From NCBI RefSeq assembly GCF_004362015.1, contig NZ_SNWW01000017.1, positions 1 through 36,576 of the forward strand: a stretch of DNA of 36,576 nt. Reading direction: 5' to 3'. Below the pieces are notes generated by a model. It did no database searches and was not told where the DNA came from. It saw only the letters and a program-made list of their open reading frames with translations. A program made the position numbers and the translations under genes. This document shows positions 14,644-23,848 of the stretch, in pieces (positions within the stretch are counted from its first letter, which is position 1; every line of letters begins with the position of its first letter). The DNA comes from Flavobacterium chryseum. GTDB lineage: Bacteria > Bacteroidota > Bacteroidia > Flavobacteriales > Flavobacteriaceae.

Positions 14644-17238
14644 TTAAGGGATTCCATTGGTAAGTGTTTCCTTTTGTTCTTTCAGATAATAATCAAACCA
14701 GTTCTTGGTTTTTATTGTCAGGTCTTTTTGTAATTCAGGTGTAACAATTGTGTGCGCCTCATTGTCATAAAGAATAAAAACATTCCTTTTGCCAAGCCTT
14801 CGAAGTGCCATATGAAATTCGGCAGATTGTGTCCAGAAAATAGTGGGGTCTTTTTTTCCTGCCCAGCTCAAAAGCGGTGTTGTACAATTTACAGCATTTG
14901 GCAAAGGCGCGTCTTGCTCATAAGCTTTCCAATTGTCAAAAGGTGAAAATGGCATACGTCCCTGCTGTGATTCAAACCGCCATGCATTTGAACGCGGTAT
15001 ACCTGCAGAATGCACAAAATAGCTGCTTATAGTGTTCATAAGTCCCGAACCGCATACAGCTGCTGCAAAATCATTGGTCTGGGTAATTATAAATGCCGTC
15101 TCGTAACCTCCAAAGGAATGGCCTATAATCCCAATATGATTTTCTTCAACAATTCCCATTCGTTTCACTATATCAACCGCATTTAGCACACAGTCCAGAG
15201 CTGACTTTCCGGGTTCGCCCATCTTATAATGAATATCCGGCAGCAATACCAGATAGCCATCCAGGAAATAATTGGACAGAGTGAAGCCCATCGGCCCATA
15301 TTCTGTCGGTACACGGTAATTATTAATCTCTTGGGATTGTTTTTCATAAATATATACAACCATTGGATATTTTTTTCCTTCGATATACCCAGCAGGCTTA
15401 TATAGAATACCTTTTAGATTATTGCCGTTTTTATCTTTGTATGAGATCATCTCAGCCGTTCCCCAATTAAATTTACGGGTATGGGAATTGGATTTGAAGA
15501 GCATCTTGTTTTTTTGCATTGAAACAGCTATTAACTTTGGTGCATCGGAAGCGGTTTGCTGTATGTAAATGAATTGCCCGGTATTCTTTGCTTTTATCAG
15601 CCTGCTGTTTCCACTGTTTCCGAACACCAATTTTACTAAAGTACCGTTAGAATTCCATTTATAATACCCGCTAGATCCATCTTCACCAATGGCCTGCAAA
15701 ACCAAACCCATCGATAGGTCAAATTTTCTTATCAGAAATTCATCCTGGCTCGGCTTTTTTATAACGGGATAAAGGTCTAAACAAATTCGATAGGAAATCT
15801 TTTGCTTTCTTCCATCAGTAATTCTTCTGGTTTGTTTTGCATTATTATCAATCAAGTAGATATCATACCGGTCATAAGCTATGAAATATTTTTCATCTGA
15901 TGACCAGCCTGGACTACCATATGGTGCAGGAACACCCGCATCGTTTTGAATACTATCAATCATGGAGACTGGCAGTCTTGCTGTGAGATTGAGATGCTGC
16001 ATTTTCACAATGTCGTAAGCCCACCAATTCCCATTGCGGAAATAGTGTATAAAATTTCCTTTAGGAGAGCCACCCATCATTCCAACTGCTGTTGACTGCT
16101 TTTCTAAAATCAGTTGCTGTGTCCCGGTTTGGGTATCTTTCAGGTACATATCAGCAGGCGCGTAATACTCATATTGAGGTTCATACTTCAACAGATTATA
16201 ACACAGCGCGTACTTTCGATTTGCAGTAAGGATTGCTTTCGGATTCTCGATTGTTCCGATCTTTAGAGTCCCACCACTTTCGGGCTTCCATGCAGCAATT
16301 TTTGGCAAGCGGGAAGCATCTCCAAACATTTTATTCTGCGTATATTCCAACGCTGTTGCAGAGTCCCAAATTTCATAAGGGACAGACTTTGATTCCAGCT
16401 CAGGACTAATATAATTGAAAAATACACTTTTTCCGTCATCTGAAAACCGAAGTGCAGAACTTCCACCATATGTAGTTATATTTTCCATAGCCAATATTTC
16501 CGTTTGCCTGCTATCAAGAATAGTATTTGTCCCTATTGCTGAATCGTGGTAAAATATCCTGTAATTTTTGGTAGTTTCCTGTTGGTCTTTAATCTCTTGA
16601 AGAAAAGCAAGAAATTCGCCATTGCTACTCCAAAATAGTTTTTTAAATCCCGCATCATCATCCTGTGCAATGGTCTTTTCAACAAATCCTACCTTTGGTT
16701 TTAGCAGGCGCACTTCATAACCAGTACTTATAGCCAAAATGCCGGAATTGTTGATACTGAACTCTCTGACGTTTTCAAAAATGTATTTTTTGAAAGTGGA
16801 TAGCCCAATTATCGTCAAGTAGTCAGATACAGCATTCTTGTTGAGTATTGCCAGAAAATTTTCTTCTTTGCAGAATTCATGACGAATTGCGTCTTTGAAA
16901 TATTGCGTATTACCATTGTTCAGATCATATAACGCCAAACCTTTTTCCGGATCTGAAAACGTCACCCATTTATCATCATTGCTGAAACCTACATCAGTAC
17001 ATTTGGGAAATACCAATCGCCTCGTAGATTTTATATTTTGTACAAACAATGTATCGACACCGTAATCGTAGTGCAGAACATAAGAAATCCATTTGCCATT
17101 TGGAGATATCGTCTCTGCTTGTATGGAACTCCATTTTGCATAATCGGCAGTCGTTACTTCTTGTTTTTGTCCATAGATTGGTACCGCCACAAGTAGCAGC
17201 AATGCCAAAAATACAGTCTTGAAGAAAAACGCCCGCAT
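14644..17238 (-). CDS. S9 family (prolyl oligopeptidase-like) peptidase, exported
   Basis: The start chosen is the ATG at 17238, one base past the susD stop; the longer frame to 17274 would overlap susD and place 12 extra residues before the signal peptide. The 864-residue product starts MRAFFFKTVFLALLLLVAVP, ending in IYGQ, a signal peptide. Residues about 30-580 form the WD/beta-propeller-type N-terminal domain (repeated strands such as WSSNGEFLAF and GWSSDEKYF). The alpha/beta-hydrolase domain follows, with Ser708 in GHSFGGYE, Asp797 in GKKDPT and His829 in NEAHT as catalytic triad. It should cut peptides in the periplasm or at the surface, probably those taken up by the SusC/SusD pair in the same operon. 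Confidence 0.9.
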   Translation of the reverse strand: MRAFFFKTVFLALLLLVAVPIYGQKQEVTTADYAKWSSIQAETISPNGKWISYVLHYDYGVDTLFVQNIKSTRRLVFPKCTDVGFSNDDKWVTFSDPEKGLALYDLNNGNTQYFKDAIRHEFCKEENFLAILNKNAVSDYLTIIGLSTFKKYIFENVREFSINNSGILAISTGYEVRLLKPKVGFVEKTIAQDDDAGFKKLFWSSNGEFLAFLQEIKDQQETTKNYRIFYHDSAIGTNTILDSRQTEILAMENITTYGGSSALRFSDDGKSVFFNYISPELESKSVPYEIWDSATALEYTQNKMFGDASRLPKIAAWKPESGGTLKIGTIENPKAILTANRKYALCYNLLKYEPQYEYYAPADMYLKDTQTGTQQLILEKQSTAVGMMGGSPKGNFIHYFRNGNWWAYDIVKMQHLNLTARLPVSMIDSIQNDAGVPAPYGSPGWSSDEKYFIAYDRYDIYLIDNNAKQTRRITDGRKQKISYRICLDLYPVIKKPSQDEFLIRKFDLSMGLVLQAIGEDGSSGYYKWNSNGTLVKLVFGNSGNSRLIKAKNTGQFIYIQQTASDAPKLIAVSMQKNKMLFKSNSHTRKFNWGTAEMISYKDKNGNNLKGILYKPAGYIEGKKYPMVVYIYEKQSQEINNYRVPTEYGPMGFTLSNYFLDGYLVLLPDIHYKMGEPGKSALDCVLNAVDIVKRMGIVEENHIGIIGHSFGGYETAFIITQTNDFAAAVCGSGLMNTISSYFVHSAGIPRSNAWRFESQQGRMPFSPFDNWKAYEQDAPLPNAVNCTTPLLSWAGKKDPTIFWTQSAEFHMALRRLGKRNVFILYDNEAHTIVTPELQKDLTIKTKNWFDYYLKEQKETLTNGIP

Positions 17239-17239
17239 C

Positions 17240-18619
17240 TTAGTAACCTGGATTTTGAGGCAGCAGATTTCCATTCAACAGCAATTCCGATTGTGGCAGC
17301 GGAAGTATGATCTGTGTATCTTCCCACCCGGATTTTATTGGACTTAGTACTTCCGTCGCCTTTCCCGTACGCTTTAAATCGAACCAACGATGTCCCTGCT
17401 CTGTAAAAAACTCAAAACGTCGTTCTTTTGCGATTGCTTCCAATAATTCGGTTTCCGTACTTGCGGTAGTATTTGATAGACCGGCGCGGTTGCGTATTTT
17501 GTTTAAGTCTGCTTGGCAATCAGATATATTTGACAGATGTGCATTGGCTTCCGCACGAATCAGGTATTGTTCGGCCAACCGGAACAGAATAGTGTATTCT
17601 TCTGATGAGGCTGTGCCCAACGGCTTTTTATATTTGTATGATGAATACCAGGAGCCACTGCTGTTTGAAACGGTTCGTACCCATTGGGTACGGCGCAGAT
17701 CACCAGATTCAAAACCGGTTACAAACGAAGCAGCCAGTGACGGCTTGGAAGGTGGTCCGCTTGAAAAGATAAACGTGCGCGCATCTTTAGTATTAAGCCC
17801 GGGTGTTCCCGGATGCAATGCCCATATTGTCGCTGTTGACTCGCGAAGAAATTCCTGTGAAGTATCATCGACCCATATGTAATTGGGATTATCAATTACA
17901 GCTGTTGCTTTCGCTGCTGCATTTGCCCAATCTTCACGGTACAAGTATATTCGTGCGAGAAACGCAGCGGCAACAGCCTTGTTTACACGGACTTTTTCCT
18001 GAGAAGGATATTCAACTGGCAACAGCGTTTCAGCTTGTGTCAAGTCGGCTATGATATTTTGCCATACTTGTTCATGCGGTGTTTTTGATGTAACCGAATT
18101 TGCGACGTAATCAGTCGTTGTGATGTAGGGCACATCACCAAAGATGTTTATTAGATAGAAATGAAGGTACCCTCGAATAAACAATGCTTCACCTGACAAT
18201 CTTGCTTTTTCATTATCTGTTAAAGCCGTTGAATTCTGCAAACCTTCCAGCATCAGATTCGCAGCATAGATTTGGCTGTAGGTGCTGTTCCATAATCCTG
18301 TTATCAGGCTGTTTGAAGGTGTAATTGTATGGTTGTTGAACTGCATAATTTCGATGCTTGACCCTGTGTACTGCATTTCATCTGAATAGTTTGATAAAAG
18401 ACTCGACAGACCGTTCAGCGTGCCTGCAACCATGCTGTCTTCACGCAGGCGCGCATAAATGTCGCCCATAGCCGCGTCGGCAGTATTGATACTTTCGAAA
18501 ACGGCAGGAGTTGTGAGTTGTGATTGTGGCGTGCCTACCTCGGTAAAACTCTCGCAAGCCGAAAGGGTAAGTAACGCTGTCCAAATAATTGGCTGTATAA
18601 TATTAAATCTTGTTTTCAT
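17240..18619 (-). CDS. RagB/SusD family nutrient-binding outer membrane lipoprotein
   Basis: The 459-residue protein has a lipoprotein signal (PIIWTALLTLSACES, lipid Cys at about residue 23). It then shows the SusD pattern: TPAVFESINTADAAMGDIYARL, LSGEALFIRGYLHFYLINIFGDVPYI (about 140-165), AFLARIYLYREDW (about 220-232) and the closing RFEFFTEQGHRWFDLKRTGKA with LPLPQSELLLN. It sits on the cell surface as the lid of the SusC channel. The gene starts 16 bases after susC and is followed at once by the S9 peptidase, so the three are one operon. The substrate cannot be told from the sequence; the peptidase neighbour favours peptides. Confidence 0.95.
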   Translation of the reverse strand: MKTRFNIIQPIIWTALLTLSACESFTEVGTPQSQLTTPAVFESINTADAAMGDIYARLREDSMVAGTLNGLSSLLSNYSDEMQYTGSSIEIMQFNNHTITPSNSLITGLWNSTYSQIYAANLMLEGLQNSTALTDNEKARLSGEALFIRGYLHFYLINIFGDVPYITTTDYVANSVTSKTPHEQVWQNIIADLTQAETLLPVEYPSQEKVRVNKAVAAAFLARIYLYREDWANAAAKATAVIDNPNYIWVDDTSQEFLRESTATIWALHPGTPGLNTKDARTFIFSSGPPSKPSLAASFVTGFESGDLRRTQWVRTVSNSSGSWYSSYKYKKPLGTASSEEYTILFRLAEQYLIRAEANAHLSNISDCQADLNKIRNRAGLSNTTASTETELLEAIAKERRFEFFTEQGHRWFDLKRTGKATEVLSPIKSGWEDTQIILPLPQSELLLNGNLLPQNPGY

Positions 18620-18635
18620 TTGATATATAGTTAAG

Positions 18636-21600
18636 TTAAAAGCCTAGCTGAATGCCCAGTGTAAACTGGCGCAATGATGGAAGTGCCGAAGCAGACTGGT
18701 TTTCAGGGTCAGCTCCACGAAAATCAGTGAGGGTTAATAAGTTTTGCCCCTGTACATAAATCTTTCCTGTGAAGGTTTTTGACCATGTTGATGGTATTGC
18801 ATACACAAGGGTCAGATTCTTGAGTCTCACGAAAGATGCATCACTGAATGCTGCATTACTATCAATCAGATTGTAATGTCCTTCGAGTAATGTGCCATTC
18901 TGACCCGTAGTATACTGTTGTGATACCGCATTGGTGCCGTCTTGCGGGAAGTGATTTCCCATATCTACAGGCTGATTTACAAATGAGCCGGGCAAGGCTG
19001 AAGTGTACAGATAATTCCTGCCGAGTTGTTTTACAAATTGGAACAAAAAATCGAGCGACCAATTTTTATATGTTAATTGGTTACTGAGGCCTCCATAGTA
19101 TTCTGGTGAAGTATCAACGATTGCCTGACGATCGTCTTCATAGGTTATCTGTCCATCGCCGTTGAAATCCTGAAAAGTGTAGGCTCCTGTTTCGGGGTTG
19201 ATACCTGCATAATTGAAGACCTTCTTGATAAATAGTGATTCACCAACTATGAGTTGGTTAGCATATGTAGAACCTTCAAGCCCTGGAAAAGAGACCAGTT
19301 TATTTTTTGGTACAGTAAGATTTACTGTAGTTGTCCATGAGAAATCCTTGCTTTTTACATTGGTGGTACGAAGTTCCACTTCGACACCGGTATTTTCCAC
19401 GGTAGCATCAAAATTTGATTGGATAGAAGAAAATCCTGTTGTTCCGGGGAGCGGAACCCCGACCAATTGATTGGATGAGCGATTCCGGAACCAAGCTGCG
19501 GAAAGGAAAATATTATCCTTTAAGAATCCCAATTCCAACGCGAGTTCGAGTTTTTTATTTGTTTCCCAGCCGAAATCGGGATTGTAGAGGCGTGACGGTA
19601 AAAGTCCTACCACCCCATCATACAAATAAGGCGACACCTGATAGGTATCGAGATACTGGTAATCCCCGATCTGGTCATTGCCCGTAATGCCATAACTTCC
19701 ACGCAACTTTCCAAAACTAAGTATGGAATTGTGCTGTTTGAAAATACCTTCATTAGTGAACAACCAAGCTGCACCTGCAGCACCAAAATTAGCGAAGCGG
19801 TTATCGGGTCCAAAACGGCTTGAGCCATCACGGCGACCTGTTAGGTTCACGATGTATTTTTTATGCCAGTTCATGTTGAGTCTCCCAAATAATGCATTGT
19901 AATTGTACTCAGTTACCTCATGGTTCAGCACTGTCACCGTAGTAGCCGCAGCCAAACTATTAATCAGCGCATCGCTTGCAAATCCAAATGCAGATTGTGC
20001 CAATTTTGTTGTTTTTTGGCTCTGGAATGTCGTACCGACCAAGAAATTTATCTCTATGTCATCCAATTCCTTACGATAGTTTAATTGTGGTTCGAAAATA
20101 TATGATCTGCCAGTGCCACTAGCCACAAATAGGGATGATTCGTGCTCGTTTGTGTCAAAGGGACTATAAATACTTAGAGGGCTGGTTACGTTTTGGGTTA
20201 TCCTAGTATCGTTATACCCAATACTAGCCTTAGCCTCAAGACCAGGAAGCACATTGTAAGACAACAGCACATTTGCAATAAGGTTTTGGTTTGCGGTAAG
20301 GTATCTTCCGTTGAGAAATGCCAATGGATTGTTGAATGTGCCGTTTTCCCAGTTGAGGCTGCCATCGCTGTTATAAAGCTCCGGAGCGTTTGGAGCAAGC
20401 GTATATGCTCGGGATGTCAAATCCCTTCCCGGTAAAGTGTTTTTATCTCCGGAGTAACTGGCCGAAAAATTAAGGGTGAACCGTTTATCGTCGGATTGGT
20501 GTGTAATGTTGCTGTTTACTGAACCCTTTCCGTAATGAAAATCACCAGGAAATACGGTTGTTTCTTTGCGATAGGTTCCACTCAATAGAAATTGCGTGTT
20601 AGCATTACCGCCTGAAACGGATGCCTGAAAATTCTGGATGTAAGATGTACCGCCAATTAATTCCTTCTGCCAATCGGTGTTGCGATTTGAATCCCAAGTG
20701 CCATTGATATCATAAGCATCTTCAGGATATTCCGTGATCCCATCATTTGCAAATGCTTCTGCGCGCATTGCCAAATATTGGCTTGTGTTCATCAGGTTCA
20801 TTTTTTGAGCTACTTTTCCAACAGTAGTAAATGCATTGAAATTAAAACGTGTTTCTCCTGATTTGCCTTTTTTTGTTGTAATCAGTACCACGCCATTTGC
20901 CCCCCGCGAGCCATAAATTGCTGTTGCATCCGCATCTTTCAATACCTCAATACTTTCTATGTCTGATGGATTTAAATTGTTCAGCGGATTTGTCACACCG
21001 GAAATAGCGGATGCAGAAACCGTAGGATCTCCTAATGATTGTGATGAATATGGAACTCCGTTTACAATGTACAATGGATCATTGCCGTCTCCTCGGATAC
21101 TGTTAATACCACGAATCTGGATATTAAAGCCACCGCCTGGCAATCCCGTATTTTGTGTAATGTTTACACCAGACATGCGTCCTTGCATTGCAGCTAATGG
21201 ATTGTTTACGGGTTGCTTGTCGAGATCGGCTGATTTGATTTTTGCAATGCTTCCGGTGCGCTCCTTCTCCTTCACAGAATAATACCCAGCGTTTATCGTA
21301 ACCTCCTTAAGCTGCGTACTGTCTTCTATCAATACTATATTTATTGAAGTTTGGCTTCCAACCTGAATTTCCCGTGGGGCATAGCCTATAAACGAAAAGA
21401 CAAGGATATCGGTAGAATTAGCCGTAATTGAAAAATTACCTTTTTCATCTGTTACGGTGTTTGTGGTAGTTCCTTTTACAATGACTGTAACGCTGGAAAG
21501 TGGTCCAGTGGCATCGGTAACTGTACCTGTAATTTGATGTTGCGACTGCTTCGTGTAGCTCCCGAACGTTAGTTTGGCGGCATAAATCTGACTGGAAAGC

Positions 21601-21665
21601 AGTATTGCGAGAATAAATATGCAAAGACAGGAAGGTCTGCCCTTGTTAAATGAAAGATTTTTCAT
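18636..21665 (-). CDS. SusC/RagA family TonB-linked outer membrane transporter
   Basis: The 1009-residue protein has a signal peptide (PSCLCIFILAILLSSQIYA), a carboxypeptidase-regulatory-like domain (QITGTVTDATGPLSSVTVIV, about 43-120) and a plug with the SusC signature GYYSVKEKERTGSIAKI and PLYIVNGVPY (about 127-265, including LKDADATAIYGSRGANGVVLITTKKG). A long 22-strand-type barrel follows and closes with LRQFTLGIQLGF. It imports its ligand using TonB energy and pairs with the SusD-like lipoprotein encoded next. No anti-sigma-binding (STN) domain is present, so it does not signal through a FecR-type route. It is preceded by a long leader with hairpins and divergent from an XRE gene. Confidence 0.95.
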   Translation of the reverse strand: MKNLSFNKGRPSCLCIFILAILLSSQIYAAKLTFGSYTKQSQHQITGTVTDATGPLSSVTVIVKGTTTNTVTDEKGNFSITANSTDILVFSFIGYAPREIQVGSQTSINIVLIEDSTQLKEVTINAGYYSVKEKERTGSIAKIKSADLDKQPVNNPLAAMQGRMSGVNITQNTGLPGGGFNIQIRGINSIRGDGNDPLYIVNGVPYSSQSLGDPTVSASAISGVTNPLNNLNPSDIESIEVLKDADATAIYGSRGANGVVLITTKKGKSGETRFNFNAFTTVGKVAQKMNLMNTSQYLAMRAEAFANDGITEYPEDAYDINGTWDSNRNTDWQKELIGGTSYIQNFQASVSGGNANTQFLLSGTYRKETTVFPGDFHYGKGSVNSNITHQSDDKRFTLNFSASYSGDKNTLPGRDLTSRAYTLAPNAPELYNSDGSLNWENGTFNNPLAFLNGRYLTANQNLIANVLLSYNVLPGLEAKASIGYNDTRITQNVTSPLSIYSPFDTNEHESSLFVASGTGRSYIFEPQLNYRKELDDIEINFLVGTTFQSQKTTKLAQSAFGFASDALINSLAAATTVTVLNHEVTEYNYNALFGRLNMNWHKKYIVNLTGRRDGSSRFGPDNRFANFGAAGAAWLFTNEGIFKQHNSILSFGKLRGSYGITGNDQIGDYQYLDTYQVSPYLYDGVVGLLPSRLYNPDFGWETNKKLELALELGFLKDNIFLSAAWFRNRSSNQLVGVPLPGTTGFSSIQSNFDATVENTGVEVELRTTNVKSKDFSWTTTVNLTVPKNKLVSFPGLEGSTYANQLIVGESLFIKKVFNYAGINPETGAYTFQDFNGDGQITYEDDRQAIVDTSPEYYGGLSNQLTYKNWSLDFLFQFVKQLGRNYLYTSALPGSFVNQPVDMGNHFPQDGTNAVSQQYTTGQNGTLLEGHYNLIDSNAAFSDASFVRLKNLTLVYAIPSTWSKTFTGKIYVQGQNLLTLTDFRGADPENQSASALPSLRQFTLGIQLGF

Positions 21666-21710
21666 AAATTTAGAAAGGATTAAAATTGAACGAAAGTTTG
21701 ATTTTCCCAG

Positions 21711-21751
21711 CCTTCTATGCTAGTTTCCACGCAAGTAATAGAAGGCTTTTT
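21711..21751. repeat. Hairpin in the susC leader
   Basis: AGCCTTCTA pairs with TAGAAGGCT around a loop of about 20 bases, followed on the plus strand by TTTTTC. It lies about 45-85 bases before the susC ATG in the minus-strand transcript, where it could affect translation or message stability. On the plus strand it would work as a terminator, for example against read-through. Confidence 0.5.
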
Positions 21752-21898
21752 CTTGTTAATTAATTTATCATAGGCATAGGTTGGTTTTTGGTTACTTAAA
21801 TAGTCAATAGCTGTTGAATGGTTTCGGATCTGCGCTCTTGCAGATATTTGTAAATGGCGAAGCTGATAGTATAATAACCTGAACCTTCCCCAACTCAA

Positions 21899-22188
21899 GT
21901 AAAAATTAAAGATTACACCATAAGCAACCGGTTAATGGTTAAACACAAGCGGTAACGACACTTTAAGATATCGTGAAGAAGCTTTGAGAAGTTGAGGTGT
22001 AGCCAAAAAAATAGGCGCGGAACTCAGCTTATTGCCTTCATGGTACTGGTATACCGGGAACAATAAGTGAGCCCACGCCATTTATGGCGTGAGCATTTGC
22101 ACTTATCTTCTCGTTCCCATTTAAAAAGTACCAGTTTTTGAAGGCGAGATTCAAAGCGAATGCTTCAAATATTTTTAATGAAGTATCG
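21899..22188 (-). ncRNA. Structured leader element upstream of susC, possible cis-acting RNA
   Basis: Read on either strand, bases 22038-22146 fold into one long nested hairpin. GCCTTC pairs with GAAGGC, TGGTACT with AGTACCA, GGGAAC with GTTCCC, ATAAGTG with CACTTAT and CACGCCA with TGGCGTG at the tip. Five helices in register, separated by internal loops, cannot be chance. On the minus strand a T7 run occurs about 30 bases after the stem (22001-22007), so an attenuator is possible. No gene lies in this stretch. It is either the 5' leader of susC or an independent small RNA; the roughly 110-base size also recalls 6S-type RNAs of Flavobacteriia, which I cannot confirm. Confidence 0.55.
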
Positions 22189-22223
22189 CAAAAATACATT
22201 ACAAATCGTAATGATTAAACAAA
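22189..22223 (-). promoter_or_regulatory. Candidate susC promoter with operator-like repeat
   Basis: On the minus strand TATTTTTG (22196-22189) fits the Bacteroidota -7 box TAnnTTTG, and TTTG (22223-22220) lies 23 bases upstream, slightly more than usual. Between them, CATTAC (22197-22202) and GTAATG (22208-22213) form an inverted repeat around 5 bases, a possible operator. The divergent XRE gene starts about 90 bases away, so its product may bind here. Confidence 0.4.
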
Positions 22224-22311
22224 TATACTAAATAAAATAAATATAGGGATATATCCCCATAAGTTTTATGTTAAATATTACCAATTTCACTTGTCAAAAA
22301 AAAAACATGCT

Positions 22312-22563
22312 ATGGATAATACATTTAACGATTTTTTGAAAGATTTTGGTGAAAAAGTAAAAACAGAAAGGGAAGCTAAGAACTTAACTTTAAAGGATAT
22401 GGAATTTCATACTGGTATTGACGATAGTGACTTTAATAAAATTGAGTTAGGAAAAACAAATATTACGTTTAGAACTTTCTTAAAAGTTGCTAAGGGACTT
22501 AAAGTTCAGCCAAAAAAATTAGTAGATTTTGATATTGACTTAAAAAATGAAAATCTAGAATAG
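22312..22563 (+). CDS. XRE-family helix-turn-helix regulator
   Basis: The start chosen is the ATG at 22312; an earlier TTG at 22291 would add MSKKKHA. The 83-residue protein is one XRE domain: FGEKVKTEREAKNLTLKDME (about 12-31), then TGIDDSDFNKIELGKTNITFRTFLKVAKGL (about 34-63), the typical five-helix fold with a GxTNxT-type loop. It ends in an acidic tail. It probably represses or tunes nearby genes: the DUF4365 gene 148 bases downstream on the same strand, or the divergent susC leader. Its low GC content matches the defence-like genes on its right rather than the Sus operon. Confidence 0.85.
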   Translation: MDNTFNDFLKDFGEKVKTEREAKNLTLKDMEFHTGIDDSDFNKIELGKTNITFRTFLKVAKGLKVQPKKLVDFDIDLKNENLE

Positions 22564-22710
22564 ACGCATAAGTATTCTATTCCACTCATTAGGAATATCT
22601 AACAGAATTTACCAAATCCTTTCCTATCTACTTGCCCTTTGTCATTGAACTATGTTTAAATATGAACAACTTGAGCAAATAATCAGATTCAGATATAAAC
22701 CTATTAAATA

Positions 22711-23793
22711 ATGACTAATCGTAATCCCAATATAAAGACTGAATTTCAAGGAGTAAGATTCGTTCAGGGTGTTGTTCAAGATAATCATTCCATTTTTCAA
22801 AATCTTTCACGAGAAAATGACCAAGGCAATGATTGTTATATAGAATTTGTACGTAATGGTCTTGCAACCAATTATGGGATATTTGTTCAAATAAAAAGTG
22901 GAGACAGCTATAAGGACAGCTTAGGCTATAAATTCACAGCAGATAAAGCCCATTTAGAGTACTGGAATCAGGGGTTAAATTTAACAGTAGGAATAGTTTT
23001 TGATCCGGAAATTAAAAAAGCCTTTTGGGTGGATGTTACATCTTATTTGACTTCTCGACCTGACATTTTTACGCAAAGTTATCATACTATTAGAGTTGAT
23101 AAGGCAAACGAATTTTCCGAAGCAACTTTTCCTGCATTTATAGAGTATTGCTTCTCTTTTCGACAGCTATTTTCAAGCTATGAAAAATTTGGGCGTGCCT
23201 TAGAATGGTTTGCTAACATTGATAATTCAAGTATCTGTTACGAAGGAATGAAAGCCCTATATTCTTATCATCGTGAAAAGCCTGCAACTTGGTTCTATAT
23301 CATCTCAAATTTTTCAAAAATTAAGGAAGAAGGTATAAGAAAGAATATTTTGGGTTTGCTAAGTAATTATGTAAACCGGGACATTTTTTGGCACTCAAAT
23401 AATTTTCAATATTTGTCATCTCCAGATGTAAAAGAAAATCTCTCAAATCTTATGACGAAGTATTTCAGAAGAAATGAAATTGAAATTATATTGTCGTATC
23501 TTGAAGGTGGAATAGTTAGAGGAAGTTTCAATTATTTAATTTTCCTTGTCATCAATATGGTGGCAGATCTTCATGAAATCTTAAAGGAAATCGCTTTCAA
23601 TGCCTCTATTGATGAGGACAAGCGTAATTTCTGTTTCTGGCTATATATGCACGTAGCAAAATTACACTCAATAAATGATACACTGAAAACGGCTGATGAT
23701 TATTTGATCAAATTTCCTTTTGGACTGAAAGATGAAGCCCTCATGGGGATTAAAGAAAGTATTGAAAAAGGTGAGTTATGTCCGATTGGTTAA
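22711..23793 (+). CDS. DUF4365 protein (PD-(D/E)XK nuclease-like N terminus)
   Basis: The 360-residue soluble protein carries a DUF4365 domain in its first 150 residues: ENDQGNDCYIEFV (35-47), then GIFVQIKSGDSY (56-67). Asp41, Glu45, Gln60 and Lys62 fit the D...E...QxK signature of PD-(D/E)XK nucleases, so DNA or RNA cleavage is likely. Residues about 160-360 are helical (IRKNILGLLSNYV, SYLEGGIVRGSFNYLI) and of unknown role, perhaps repeats that sense a partner. It follows the XRE gene and converges with the AAA ATPase operon. DUF4365 proteins are often found in defence islands; a role against phage or plasmids is an inference. Confidence 0.75.
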   Translation: MTNRNPNIKTEFQGVRFVQGVVQDNHSIFQNLSRENDQGNDCYIEFVRNGLATNYGIFVQIKSGDSYKDSLGYKFTADKAHLEYWNQGLNLTVGIVFDPEIKKAFWVDVTSYLTSRPDIFTQSYHTIRVDKANEFSEATFPAFIEYCFSFRQLFSSYEKFGRALEWFANIDNSSICYEGMKALYSYHREKPATWFYIISNFSKIKEEGIRKNILGLLSNYVNRDIFWHSNNFQYLSSPDVKENLSNLMTKYFRRNEIEIILSYLEGGIVRGSFNYLIFLVINMVADLHEILKEIAFNASIDEDKRNFCFWLYMHVAKLHSINDTLKTADDYLIKFPFGLKDEALMGIKESIEKGELCPIG

Positions 23794-23848
23794 CTTTTTA
23801 CAAATACTTTTCTTAAGTTAGTTTTATCCATAGATATTTATGTGTAAT

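Noticed and set aside
21680..21898. 72-codon minus-strand frame in the susC leader
   Set aside because: It lacks a recognisable family or signal peptide, overlaps a hairpin and has a composition like untranslated leader DNA. A leader peptide cannot be excluded but has no positive support.
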